Shown here: in pieces, positions 55,834-64,000 of the stretch
How the letters are laid out: each line of letters starts with the position of its first letter
How positions within the stretch are numbered: position 1 is the first letter of the stretch
Assembly (NCBI GenBank): GCA_004010835.2
Contig: CP030868.2
Location: 1,674,001 to 1,738,000, forward strand
DNA length: 64,000 nucleotides
Direction of reading: 5' to 3'
Origin: Oenococcus sp. UCMA 16435
GTDB lineage: Bacteria > Bacillota > Bacilli > Lactobacillales > Lactobacillaceae
The notes under the pieces: model-generated
What the model was told of the DNA's origin: nothing
The model's input: only the letters and a program-made list of their open reading frames with translations
The model's database searches: none
Translations under genes and position numbers: made by a program

Positions 55834-56817
55834 ATGTGTACCTCGATATTTCAAATTGCAGATGACCAAACTCATCTTTTTTCTCGGACAATGGATTGGC
55901 ATGGTTTGTATGCTTTTCCGCTTTTTGTTCCCCGCCGGTATAAATGGAATTCAGTCTATGACGGAAAGGAATATGTTAATAAATATGCGGCTATCGGATC
56001 CGGCCACAATCGAAAAATGCATGCTGATTTGTCGGATGGCGTTAATGAATTTGGTTTATCGGTACAAAAATTAACTTTTGCTAATGCTGGTAGGCACTAT
56101 GCCAAAAAAAGAAATGATCAGAAAATCCAATTGGCTCCCTTCAAGTTTGCCTTTTGGGCGATGACGAATTTTCGTTCAGTCCAGGAACCGGTCGAGTCTT
56201 TGCCATTGATTGAAGTAATGAATGACAGCGAATCCTCAAATGAATATGGTGATGCCGACCTTCATTATGCTGCTGCTGATCCAAGTGGACGCTTTGTTAT
56301 TATCGAACCTTTGTCAATGCCGATGCAAGTCATCGAAAACCCCTTAGGCGTTGTAACAAATGCTCCTAATTTCAAGCGCGAAGTTAATAAACTAAACGAT
56401 TACATGCCCTTGCTTCCTGAATATGTAAGTGGACAACTGGCCTACGATTCCCAGCATGCTGCTTCAAAAGATTTTTCTGGGAAAAAACAGCTGCCGGGTG
56501 GCTATACACCAAGCGCCAGGTTTATTCGTGCAGCTTATTTAAAAGAAAGAATTGATCCGGCGGCCGACCAAAAGGAACAGCTTGTTAATGCTTGGCATAT
56601 TTTGAATTCTGTTACAGTTCCAAAGATGTCGACTCGTTCTGATACATGTACTGTCTATCGTTCTGCGGTTGCTTTGGAAACAAGAACTTTATATTACGAA
56701 AGTTATTCCGGTACAGGATTGTTTAAATTAGTGCTTAATGATAATCTGTTAGAACAAAGCAAGGAAATTTTTTACAAAGAAAATATAAGCGATTTTCAGA
56801 CTATTTCTTTAAATTAA
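55834..56817 (+). CDS. Choloylglycine hydrolase family (bile salt hydrolase / penicillin V acylase)
   Basis: 327 residues starting MCTSIFQIADDQTHLFSRTMDWH. Cys2 becomes the N-terminal nucleophile after Met removal; Arg18 and Asp21 (RTMDWH), TNAPNF (Asn) and SARFIRAAYL (Arg) match the catalytic set of the family. Substrates in relatives are conjugated bile salts, penicillin V or N-acyl homoserine lactones; for a plant- or wine-associated bacterium the real one is unclear. The start at Cys2 is required for function, which supports the leaderless start. Confidence 0.85.
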   Translation: MCTSIFQIADDQTHLFSRTMDWHGLYAFPLFVPRRYKWNSVYDGKEYVNKYAAIGSGHNRKMHADLSDGVNEFGLSVQKLTFANAGRHYAKKRNDQKIQLAPFKFAFWAMTNFRSVQEPVESLPLIEVMNDSESSNEYGDADLHYAAADPSGRFVIIEPLSMPMQVIENPLGVVTNAPNFKREVNKLNDYMPLLPEYVSGQLAYDSQHAASKDFSGKKQLPGGYTPSARFIRAAYLKERIDPAADQKEQLVNAWHILNSVTVPKMSTRSDTCTVYRSAVALETRTLYYESYSGTGLFKLVLNDNLLEQSKEIFYKENISDFQTISLN

Positions 56818-56862
56818 TTTTTGTTTTTAAAGCGATAATTTTTGTTTAGGAAGTTCGATTGA

Positions 56863-56868
56863 TAAAAT
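56863..56868 (+). promoter_or_regulatory. -10 hexamer giving a leaderless lepA mRNA
   Basis: TAAAAT ends 7 nt before the lepA ATG. The intervening TAAGGTA is too close to the start for a normal ribosome binding site. Confidence 0.5.
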
Positions 56869-56875
56869 TAAGGTA

Positions 56876-58726
56876 ATGTCCACACTTGAAGAACAATTAG
56901 ATCGTCAAAAACATATTCGTAATTTCAGCATTGTTGCTCATATTGATCACGGGAAGTCCACTTTAGCTGACCGAATTCTCGAGATGACCCATTCAGTTGC
57001 TCAAAGACAAATGAAGGCACAAATCCTTGATGACATGCCTTTGGAACGTGAACGGGGAATTACGATCAAAATGAATTCTGTTGAAGTTCACTATGACGCC
57101 AAAAATGGTCAACGTTATATTTTTCATTTGATTGATACTCCGGGTCATGTTGATTTTTCCTATGAAGTTTCCCGAGCGCTCGCTGCAGCTGACGGGGCGC
57201 TTTTGGTTGTCGATGCAACTCAGGGGGTCCAGGCACAGACTTTGGCAAACGTTTATTTGGCAATCGACAATAATCTAGAAATATTGCCGGTGATTAACAA
57301 GATTGACCTTCCTTCGGCTGATCCAAAAGGAACTAAAGCAGAGATTGAAGACGATATTGGAATCGACACAAGCGATGCAGTCGATGTTTCTGCTAAGACC
57401 GGTCTAGGAGTGGCTGAGCTTCTTGAAAAAATCGTTAAAATAATTCCGGCACCAAGTGGGGATTTAAAAGCGCCATTGCGGGCTTTGGTCTTTGATTCAA
57501 AGTACGATTCCTATCGGGGAGTTGTTTTGTCAATTCGAGTCAAAGAGGGTCAAATTCATCTTGGCGATAAAATTCGTTTAATGAATGCTGCGGCGGACTA
57601 TGAAGTGACCGAATTAGGTGTTTTTTCACCCGATGCCACTCCGAGAAAAGAATTGATTGCCGGCGATGTTGGCTATTTGACTGCTTCTATCAAAGACATC
57701 CATACAGCGCGTTCCGGCGATACCGTCACAAATGCCGACCACCCAGCTCAAAAAGCCCTTCAAGGGTATCGGCCGATGACTCCGATGGTTTACGCCGGTA
57801 TTTATCCGACTGATAATGGGAAATATAACGATCTTCGTGATGCTTTGGACAAATTGAGTCTTAACGATGCCAGTCTTGAATATGAACCGGAGACTTCAAC
57901 AGCACTTGGTTTTGGTTTCCGTGTTGGTTTTCTCGGTTTGCTACACATGGATGTTGTTCAGGAACGCTTGGAACGTGAATTTGATCTGGAAATCGTTATT
58001 ACCGCTCCAACGGTTACTTACCATGTAATTAAAACCGATGGGAGTGAGGAAGATATTTCCAACCCGTCCAATATTCCTGATGCCAGCAGCATCAAAGAAA
58101 TCCGTGAACCCTTTGTTAATGCAACAATTATGGTGCCTGAACAATATGTCGGTACAGTAATGGAGCTTGCGCAAGCTAAGCGTGGAATCTTTGATACGAT
58201 GGACTATCTTGATAAATCGCGTGTCAACGTTAAATACAAAATGCCTTTATCGGAAATAATTTTTGATTTTTTCGATAAAATAAAATCTTCTACTAAAGGC
58301 TACGCCAGTCTTGATTACAACCTTGCCGGCTTCTTTGTTTCTGATTTAAAAAAGATCGATATTTTGTTGAACGGTGACAAAGTTGATGCCTTAAGTTTTA
58401 TATCTCATAAAGACTTTGCTGATAATCGAGCTCGAGTCGTAACGGGGAAGCTAAAGAAAGCTATTCCTCGCCAGAATTTTGAAATTCCGATCCAAGCAGC
58501 AATTGGATCGAAAATTATTGCCCGAACGAATATCAAAGCTTATCGAAAAGATGTTACGGTAAAAATTCATACCGGAGATCCTGATCGACGTGCCAAGTTG
58601 CTTGATAAGCAACGGGCCGGCAAGGCCCGGATGAAGTCGATCGGGCGGGTGGATGTCCCTCAGGAAGCCTTTATGGCTATTTTGAAGAATTCCGACGATG
58701 AACAATACAATAAGGGACTCTCGTGA
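56876..58726 (+). CDS. lepA: Elongation factor 4 (LepA), ribosome back-translocating GTPase
   Basis: 616 residues. P-loop AHIDHGKST (about residue 22), [28 protein letters not shown], and the LepA-specific C-terminal domain ending with [26 protein letters not shown]. Acts on ribosomes under stress. First gene of a run of six closely spaced genes ending with rel. Confidence 0.97.
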   Translation: MSTLEEQLDRQKHIRNFSIVAHIDHGKSTLADRILEMTHSVAQRQMKAQILDDMPLERERGITIKMNSVEVHYDAKNGQRYIFHLIDTPGHVDFSYEVSRALAAADGALLVVDATQGVQAQTLANVYLAIDNNLEILPVINKIDLPSADPKGTKAEIEDDIGIDTSDAVDVSAKTGLGVAELLEKIVKIIPAPSGDLKAPLRALVFDSKYDSYRGVVLSIRVKEGQIHLGDKIRLMNAAADYEVTELGVFSPDATPRKELIAGDVGYLTASIKDIHTARSGDTVTNADHPAQKALQGYRPMTPMVYAGIYPTDNGKYNDLRDALDKLSLNDASLEYEPETSTALGFGFRVGFLGLLHMDVVQERLEREFDLEIVITAPTVTYHVIKTDGSEEDISNPSNIPDASSIKEIREPFVNATIMVPEQYVGTVMELAQAKRGIFDTMDYLDKSRVNVKYKMPLSEIIFDFFDKIKSSTKGYASLDYNLAGFFVSDLKKIDILLNGDKVDALSFISHKDFADNRARVVTGKLKKAIPRQNFEIPIQAAIGSKIIARTNIKAYRKDVTVKIHTGDPDRRAKLLDKQRAGKARMKSIGRVDVPQEAFMAILKNSDDEQYNKGLS

Positions 58727-59424
58727 AAATTGAGCATTCTAAGGGATTATTTTTTTCGGCAGCGATAGCTGTTCTTTTGTTGGTTTTCTTTTCGGTTTTT
58801 TATCGTTTTCAAAGTAGGCCGACACTATCGATGGCACAAAAGGATGCAAAAAACATTTTTTTAGGAGCTGTTTCCAATCGTCTATCGAAAAAATATCTGT
58901 ATGACAGCAAGGCCGATTCAAAAGAATTTTATATAAAAAAAATAAAAAAGAATTTATTGAATGGACTTGTTTTAAGTAATTCTCTGGTTTACAAAAAGCA
59001 TCAATACAAAGAAAAACAAGTTTTAAACGAGATTGCTGAAAGAATTTATCGCTTGGAATTTAATAATCGTCAAGTGATGATTGAAAAGGTTAGTCTAAAT
59101 AATTATCATACGGTTACAGTTGACTACAAAATAAAACAAATCATTTTGTCAAAAGTACTTGACAATCTAAGTGCTTCTTCTGAAAAAGATTTGGCTACGG
59201 CTGAGAAACAAACCAGCCCTAGCGATCTCAATCAATCACAAATTGCGTTTTTGCAATACATTCTTATTTCTATTCATTGGGATAAGTATTTTTCAGAATA
59301 TAACGCTTCTTCTTGGTCAAAAACCAGCTTTCAAATGATTTTCGATCCCAAAAAGCAGCACTACTTGATTAGCAAAAAAACGTTACAATTTATTCAGACA
59401 AGTGAGATAAAAAATGGCGAATAA
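58723..59424 (+). CDS. Membrane-anchored protein of unknown function
   Basis: 233 residues from a GTG overlapping the lepA stop by 4 nt. One N-terminal membrane segment (residues ~8-28), then a lysine-rich, probably extracellular part without recognised motifs. Tight coupling to lepA suggests co-expression, but no role is apparent. Confidence 0.6.
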   Translation: MKIEHSKGLFFSAAIAVLLLVFFSVFYRFQSRPTLSMAQKDAKNIFLGAVSNRLSKKYLYDSKADSKEFYIKKIKKNLLNGLVLSNSLVYKKHQYKEKQVLNEIAERIYRLEFNNRQVMIEKVSLNNYHTVTVDYKIKQIILSKVLDNLSASSEKDLATAEKQTSPSDLNQSQIAFLQYILISIHWDKYFSEYNASSWSKTSFQMIFDPKKQHYLISKKTLQFIQTSEIKNGE

Positions 59425-60493
59425 TAAAGTTCCTCAAACAACAAAAAAGATTTATCAAATTTTTAATTCGGAAAAACAAGCGGCTGTTTTCTTTGACAAG
59501 AATGTTTCAGCAATTGAAGAAAAGAATTCTCTGTTCGATGGTCAGACTGATGTAGCGGTTCTTGACCCGCATGATCTTTTAGTTGAAGTTCAGGCAGTTT
59601 CTGTTAATCCGGTTGATACCAAGTTGCGCCAATCAGGGATACCGTCTAAAATCAAGATTCTTGGTTACGATGCTTTTGGAATTGTTAAACATACCGGAAA
59701 AGACGTAACTCGTTTTCACGCGGGAGATCGGGTTTATTATGCCGGCACGACTCAACGGCCCGGAAGTAATGAAAATTTTCAGGCGGTTGATGAAAGGCTT
59801 GTTGGACGGGCACCGGAAAAATTAAGTAAAAGCGAGATCGCTGCAATGCCATTAACGAGTATTACGGCTTATGAAATCCTTGTTGATCAACTTGGCTTAA
59901 AATTTCAAAATCATGGTGCCGATGGCAAAAATATGTTGGTGATTAATGGAGCCGGTGGAGTAGGTTCGGTGCTGGTACAAATGGCGACTTATCTTGGAAT
60001 CAGTCTTTCTGTGACGGCCCATTCATCAGAATCAATCGAATGGTTGAAAAAATATTCAATTGACAAAATTTATGATTATAAAAATCTTGATGAAACATTG
60101 ACTGATCAAAAATTTGACTATATTGTTTTTCTCTATGATCCGGCTTCGTACTGGGATACAGCAATTAAACACATCAAGCCATATGGGCAGCTGGTTTCAA
60201 TTGTTGGTACCAATAAGCCTCTAAATATGGGTCCGTTAAAGAACATTGCAGTTCAGTTCAAATGGGAATATATGTTTTCAAAATCTGATTTTAACCATAA
60301 TATCTTGAATCAGGGGCAGGCTCTTGATAAAATCGCCATTTTATTGGACGCTGGAATTTTAAAAACTACTCTTAATAAAACTTTCGATCGAATTAATGCC
60401 GAAAATCTTCGGCAAGCTTATCAGTTGGTTGAAAGTGGGAAAATGCAGGGAAAAGTTGTTTTGAATGGACCATTTGATAAGGCTAAACCGTGA
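59414..60493 (+). CDS. Zinc-independent alcohol dehydrogenase / quinone oxidoreductase family (MDR)
   Basis: 359 residues. N-terminal GroES-like domain (VEVQAVSVNPVDTKLRQSG, LGYDAFGIVKHTGKDVTRFHAGDRVYYAG) and NAD(P) site VINGAGGVGSVLVQMATYLG (about residues 176-195). The zinc-binding cysteines and GHE motif of true alcohol dehydrogenases are missing, so it fits the zinc-binding-like quinone reductase group (ZADH/QOR). Overlaps its neighbours at both ends. Confidence 0.82.
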   Translation: MANNKVPQTTKKIYQIFNSEKQAAVFFDKNVSAIEEKNSLFDGQTDVAVLDPHDLLVEVQAVSVNPVDTKLRQSGIPSKIKILGYDAFGIVKHTGKDVTRFHAGDRVYYAGTTQRPGSNENFQAVDERLVGRAPEKLSKSEIAAMPLTSITAYEILVDQLGLKFQNHGADGKNMLVINGAGGVGSVLVQMATYLGISLSVTAHSSESIEWLKKYSIDKIYDYKNLDETLTDQKFDYIVFLYDPASYWDTAIKHIKPYGQLVSIVGTNKPLNMGPLKNIAVQFKWEYMFSKSDFNHNILNQGQALDKIAILLDAGILKTTLNKTFDRINAENLRQAYQLVESGKMQGKVVLNGPFDKAKP

Positions 60494-61251
60494 CTTCACG
60501 TTTCTTTTTAGAAAATAGTCAGGAATTTTTATTGGAAAATAAAATTTCCAAAAAAAATAATCCGGATGTTTTTCACCATTTAAAAGATGTCCTGCGCGTT
60601 AATGATAAAGATTTAATTGAATTGGTCGCTGACCAGTCGGCTTATCTGGTTCAGGTTAATGAGATCTCTGCAATGGAAATCTTTTTTAATAGAGTGGACA
60701 AAATTTTGAAAAACCCGGAAATGCCAATCAAGACAACGATTGTTGTCCCACTTTTAAAATCCGATCATCTGGATTGGCTGATTCAAAAGTCAACTGAATT
60801 AGGTGTTTTTAAAATCATCCTAACCAGTTTTTCCTACAGCGTTGTCAAAGATACAAAAATTGAAAAGAAAGTCCAACGTTATGAAAAAATCGTTAAAGCG
60901 GCAGCCGAACAGTCACATCGCTTGCTTATTCCGGAAATTGTTTATGAGAAGAACTTTATTAAACAAGTTGCACTAACCAGTCGGCAAATTGGAATTGTTG
61001 CTTGGGAAGAAAGTGCCAAGGCCGGAGAAAAGTCGAATTTGTTTAAAATGATTCATTTGGCAGAGCATGATTCCAATTTTAATGAAATTATCGCTGTTTT
61101 TGGTCCTGAAGGAGGAATTAGTAAAAAAGAGATTGATAAACTTGAATTAAGCGGCTTTATTGCAGCTGGATTGGGTCCGAGAATCCTGCGTGCGGAAACA
61201 GCTCCACTTTATTTGCTCTCATCCGTCAGTCTTTTGATAGAATTGAGCTAA
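60490..61251 (+). CDS. rsmE: 16S rRNA (uracil1498-N3)-methyltransferase RsmE
   Basis: 253 residues, GTG start overlapping the previous stop. N-terminal PUA-like part (HHLKDVLRVNDKDLIELV), then the SPOUT trefoil-knot region: LLKSDHLDWLIQKSTELGVFKI, AAEQSHRL, AVFGPEGGISKKEIDKLE, LGPRILRAETAPLYLLSSV. Methylates U1498 of 16S rRNA. prmA, often upstream, is absent. Confidence 0.93.
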   Translation: MTSRFFLENSQEFLLENKISKKNNPDVFHHLKDVLRVNDKDLIELVADQSAYLVQVNEISAMEIFFNRVDKILKNPEMPIKTTIVVPLLKSDHLDWLIQKSTELGVFKIILTSFSYSVVKDTKIEKKVQRYEKIVKAAAEQSHRLLIPEIVYEKNFIKQVALTSRQIGIVAWEESAKAGEKSNLFKMIHLAEHDSNFNEIIAVFGPEGGISKKEIDKLELSGFIAAGLGPRILRAETAPLYLLSSVSLLIELS

Positions 61252-61257
61252 CTTACT

Positions 61258-61674
61258 ATGGTTAAGATAATTAAAAAGCGATATTTATTTTGGTTTATTA
61301 TTTCGATTCTATTGAGCACTTTAGGACCGTTGGTTTTTCGAGCACATTTTTTGGATGGATCTCGAAGAATAATTTGGTTAATGGGAGTCATTTTTGGAGG
61401 CTTTTCATTGTACAGCGGTTTTTATTTCCGCCATTTTGGATTGCGGTTTTGGGGCATTTTCATTTTTCCTCTAACCTTTAGTCTGGTTAATTTTTCTTCC
61501 AAACTAATATTCGGTTCTTCTTTAATCACTTACAGCTATGCTTATTTCTTTGCTATCTTCTATCTTGTTCTCGCTCTCTTTACTTTTGTTGGCGATAACC
61601 ATCACGATTCTGACTTAGATAAACAAATACCGGTTGATGATGGTTTTAAGGAGCTTCATGATGGCAAAAATTGA
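61258..61674 (+). CDS. Small membrane protein of unknown function
   Basis: 138 residues with four hydrophobic segments (about 9-28, 38-54, 62-80, 90-110) and an acidic C-terminal tail (GDNHHDSDLDKQIPVDD). No family recognised. Overlaps the start of rel by 14 nt, so translation is probably coupled. Confidence 0.6.
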   Translation: MVKIIKKRYLFWFIISILLSTLGPLVFRAHFLDGSRRIIWLMGVIFGGFSLYSGFYFRHFGLRFWGIFIFPLTFSLVNFSSKLIFGSSLITYSYAYFFAIFYLVLALFTFVGDNHHDSDLDKQIPVDDGFKELHDGKN

Positions 61675-63907
61675 GAATCGCTCTTTTGAAGATGTTCACG
61701 ATATTTATGTAAAGTATTTAACTCCAGACCAGGTCAAACGAGTTGATTCTGCTTATCAACTTGCAAAAAAAATGCATACAGGGCAGAAACGCAAATCTGG
61801 AGAAGACTATATTTATCACCCAATTCAGGTTGCTGGAATTCTGGCAGATTTGAAAATGGATCCGGATACAATTGCTGCCGGTTTTTTGCACGATGTCGTT
61901 GAAGACACGCCGGAAACGAATGATGAAATCCGCCAGGCCTATGGGAATGATGTTGCTGATATTGTCGATGGTGTAACCAAACTTGGTAGAATTCATTATG
62001 AATCGACTGAAGAAAACATGGCTGAAAATCATCGCAAGCTGTTGTTGGCAATGGCAAAAGATGTTCGTGTGATTATCGTTAAGCTTGCCGATCGTTTACA
62101 TAATATGCGCACTTTACAAGTTCATCGTCCAGAAAAGCAACATCGAATTGCCAGCGAAACGCTTGATATTTATGCTCCCTTGGCTCATCGACTTGGGCTT
62201 GCTAATATTAAATGGGAACTTGAAGATTTGAGTCTTCGTTACCTTGATCCGGATGAATATCATCGAATTGCCAAGATGATGCATTCTCGTCGAGAAGAAC
62301 GTGATGCTGACATTGCTTCGGCAACAAAACAAATAGAAAAGATAATTAGTGATTTAAAGATTGGCCATTTTGAAGTTACTGGAAGACCAAAACATATCTA
62401 TTCTATTTATCGGAAAATGACCGATAAGCACAAGCAATTTTCAGAAATTTACGATTTGCTTGCAATTCGTGTATTGGTTGATACTGTTGCTGATTGTTAT
62501 GCAGCATTGGGCACAATCCACGCTAATTGGAAGCCGCTTCCAGGGCGTTTTAAGGATTATATCGCGCTACCGAAGCCTAATGGTTATCAATCACTGCATA
62601 CAACTATTATTGGCCCTAACGGTCATCCTTTGGAAGTTCAAATTCGTACTTTTGATATGCACCAGGTTGCAGAGTTCGGTGTTGCTGCTCATTGGGCTTA
62701 TAAAGAAAATAAAGGTTCAGAAAAACAAGCTCATGTTAGTGATTCAGATCAGCAACATTTAAATGCAATCCAAGGAATTCTTGAATTACAAGAAGGCGCA
62801 ACCGATGCGGAACAATTTGTTGATACCGTTAAAGGCGATCTTTTCTCGGATCGGGTTTATGCTTTTACGCCTAAAGGGGATGTTTTTGAGCTCCCGGTTG
62901 GTTCTAAACCAATTGACATGGCTTTTGCTATTCATTCGGATGTCGGCCTGCATACGGTTGGCGCGAAAGTAAATGGCAAAATTGTCCCTTTGGATTATGA
63001 GATTCAAACCGGCGATATTGTTGAAATAGTAACTTCACCAACGCCAAAAGTTTCTCGCGATTGGCTTGGATTAGTTGCTAGTCGTCGAGCTCGAAATAAA
63101 ATTCGGGCTTATTTCCGCCAACAGGCACGTTCTTCTAATATCGAAGGCGGCCGGCAGATGCTTGAAGAATATTTGCAGGAAAAGCAATTACCGGTTGATA
63201 AAGCTATGACTGAAGAGAATTTAACAGTTACGGCTACCAAGATGCATTTATTCTCTGGCGACGATTTGTTGGCAATGATAGGTTATGGCGAAGTTTCTTT
63301 GCAACAAGCCGGCAATCGTTTAACTGAAGATATTAGAAAAAAAATTGCCGATAAAAAGGCCGAAGAAGTTCAAAAGGCTTTGCTTTCAGGTAAGCAGGAT
63401 GCTGCAAAGGATTTGATCAGAAAAGGCAGTGCGCCGATTGTTAAGAATCGTCCCGAAGAAGATATCACAATAGCTGGTATTGATTCGCTTTTAATTCATC
63501 TTTCTAAATGTTGTACGCCAATTCCTGGTGATAAAATTATTGGTTATATCACAAAGGGACGTGGAGTCACTGTTCATCGTGCCAATTGCCCTAATATTAA
63601 AAAGTCTATGGAAAAAGGCGAAAGAATCATTGAAGTCGAATGGAATAATCCAGATGGTAATCGGCCAAATTATGATGCCGATCTGACCGTCAGCAGTTCC
63701 GATCGTCCGGGAATCTTAAATGATGTGATTCGTTCGGTTAACGCTAATACTCATTATTTGAATGCGGTTTCCGCTCACAATGAAAAAAATGGCGTTGGCA
63801 TTATCAGCCTAACTGTCGGAGTAAAAAACGTTGAACAGCTGCAGCATATAATGGATTCGATTTCCGGGGTGCATGATGTTTATGAAGTCACTCGCAGCTT
63901 TCATTAG
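61661..63907 (+). CDS. rel: Bifunctional (p)ppGpp synthetase/hydrolase
   Basis: 748 residues from the ATG at 61661 (AAGGAG 7 nt upstream; ATG also at 61658). HD hydrolase domain intact: IYHPIQVAGILADL and AAGFLHDVVEDT; synthetase domain GRPKHIYSIYRKM and PKPNGYQSLHTTI; then TGS (VYAFTPKGDVFELPVGS), a zinc-finger-like region with HLSKCCTPIPGD, and C-terminal ACT (SSDRPGILNDVIRSV). Long Rel enzyme setting the stringent response. dtd, often downstream, is not in the window. Confidence 0.95.
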   Translation: MAKIENRSFEDVHDIYVKYLTPDQVKRVDSAYQLAKKMHTGQKRKSGEDYIYHPIQVAGILADLKMDPDTIAAGFLHDVVEDTPETNDEIRQAYGNDVADIVDGVTKLGRIHYESTEENMAENHRKLLLAMAKDVRVIIVKLADRLHNMRTLQVHRPEKQHRIASETLDIYAPLAHRLGLANIKWELEDLSLRYLDPDEYHRIAKMMHSRREERDADIASATKQIEKIISDLKIGHFEVTGRPKHIYSIYRKMTDKHKQFSEIYDLLAIRVLVDTVADCYAALGTIHANWKPLPGRFKDYIALPKPNGYQSLHTTIIGPNGHPLEVQIRTFDMHQVAEFGVAAHWAYKENKGSEKQAHVSDSDQQHLNAIQGILELQEGATDAEQFVDTVKGDLFSDRVYAFTPKGDVFELPVGSKPIDMAFAIHSDVGLHTVGAKVNGKIVPLDYEIQTGDIVEIVTSPTPKVSRDWLGLVASRRARNKIRAYFRQQARSSNIEGGRQMLEEYLQEKQLPVDKAMTEENLTVTATKMHLFSGDDLLAMIGYGEVSLQQAGNRLTEDIRKKIADKKAEEVQKALLSGKQDAAKDLIRKGSAPIVKNRPEEDITIAGIDSLLIHLSKCCTPIPGDKIIGYITKGRGVTVHRANCPNIKKSMEKGERIIEVEWNNPDGNRPNYDADLTVSSSDRPGILNDVIRSVNANTHYLNAVSAHNEKNGVGIISLTVGVKNVEQLQHIMDSISGVHDVYEVTRSFH

Positions 63908-63922
63908 CTTGTTTGTCATTAT

Positions 63923-63957
63923 ATAAAAGCAGATTTCGTTAAGAAACCTGCTTTTAT
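63923..63957 (+). terminator. Intrinsic terminator after rel
   Basis: ATAAAAGCAG / CTGCTTTTAT, 10-bp perfect stem with a 15-nt loop, then TTTT. Confidence 0.82.
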
Positions 63958-64000
63958 TTTGTCTTGGGCAAGGATGGCTGAATATTGTCAAACCAGTCCA

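Noticed and set aside
63954..63998. Short minus-strand frame ending ...DWFDNIQPSLPKTK at the window edge
   Set aside because: It could be the end of a convergent gene, but its stop codon lies inside the rel terminator stem and only 14 codons are visible, too few to support a call.

Overview
The window reads as chromosomal DNA of a low-GC lactic acid bacterium, most likely Oenococcus (probably O. oeni). Supporting signs are a glucansucrase gene, an L-hydroxyisocaproate-type dehydrogenase, clpL, an Rgg regulator, a CtsR box before clpP, gene orders typical of Lactobacillales (hprK-gpsA-galU-trxB, rapZ-yvcK-whiA-clpP, ruvAB-queA), and no mutSL beside ruvAB, which fits the known mutSL loss of Oenococcus. 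The species call is inference; no rRNA is present.

Layout. 1-4.7 kb: tail of an alcohol dehydrogenase, a membrane protein, a thiolase, a tRNA-Ser with anticodon AGA, a VOC protein, and a decayed TetR/ABC cassette that still has its palindromic operator. 4.8-8 kb: purine salvage (guaC; xpt-pbuX under a guanine-type riboswitch). 8.2-12.3 kb: a TMEM175-like channel, a GNAT protein and a MarR-ABC exporter pair. 12.6-18.3 kb: a 1524-residue dextransucrase-type glucansucrase facing a divergent Rgg regulator. 18.4-20.5 kb: very AT-rich small genes and a LysR regulator. 20.8-29.5 kb: the most unusual part. A sulfonate-type ABC importer (ssuA, ssuC ... ssuB) appears to be split by a second, complete ABC importer followed by two arylsulfotransferase (ASST) family genes, one of which lacks the candidate active-site histidines. 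29.6-32.8 kb: a broken HAD phosphatase gene, a 2-hydroxyacid dehydrogenase, and prfB without the usual programmed frameshift.

32.8-42.1 kb is one long run: two pstS paralogues, pstC, pstA, pstB1, pstB2, phoU, yvlD, hprK, gpsA, galU. 42.2-48.7 kb: trxB; a RapZ C-terminal-domain protein, yvcK, whiA; clpP under a CtsR box; a small HTH gene and clpL. 48.7-56.8 kb: a LacI regulator, pepQ, a D-2-hydroxyacid dehydrogenase, a proline iminopeptidase, ruvAB, queA, and a choloylglycine-hydrolase-family gene. 56.9-63.9 kb: lepA, an unknown anchored protein, an oxidoreductase, rsmE, a membrane protein and the (p)ppGpp synthetase/hydrolase.

Three themes cross the window. First, at least eight genes have a good -10 hexamer ending 6-7 nt before the start codon, so their mRNAs are probably leaderless. 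Second, none of the four ABC substrate-binding proteins has a lipobox cysteine, and lgt is missing from its usual place between hprK and gpsA. Third, small-scale decay and rearrangement are common: two stop- or frameshift-broken genes, two genes with a good ribosome binding site but only ATT/ATC start candidates, a 92-bp identical tract in the pstS pair, and a 37-bp duplicated gene fragment. This fits a hypermutable genome.
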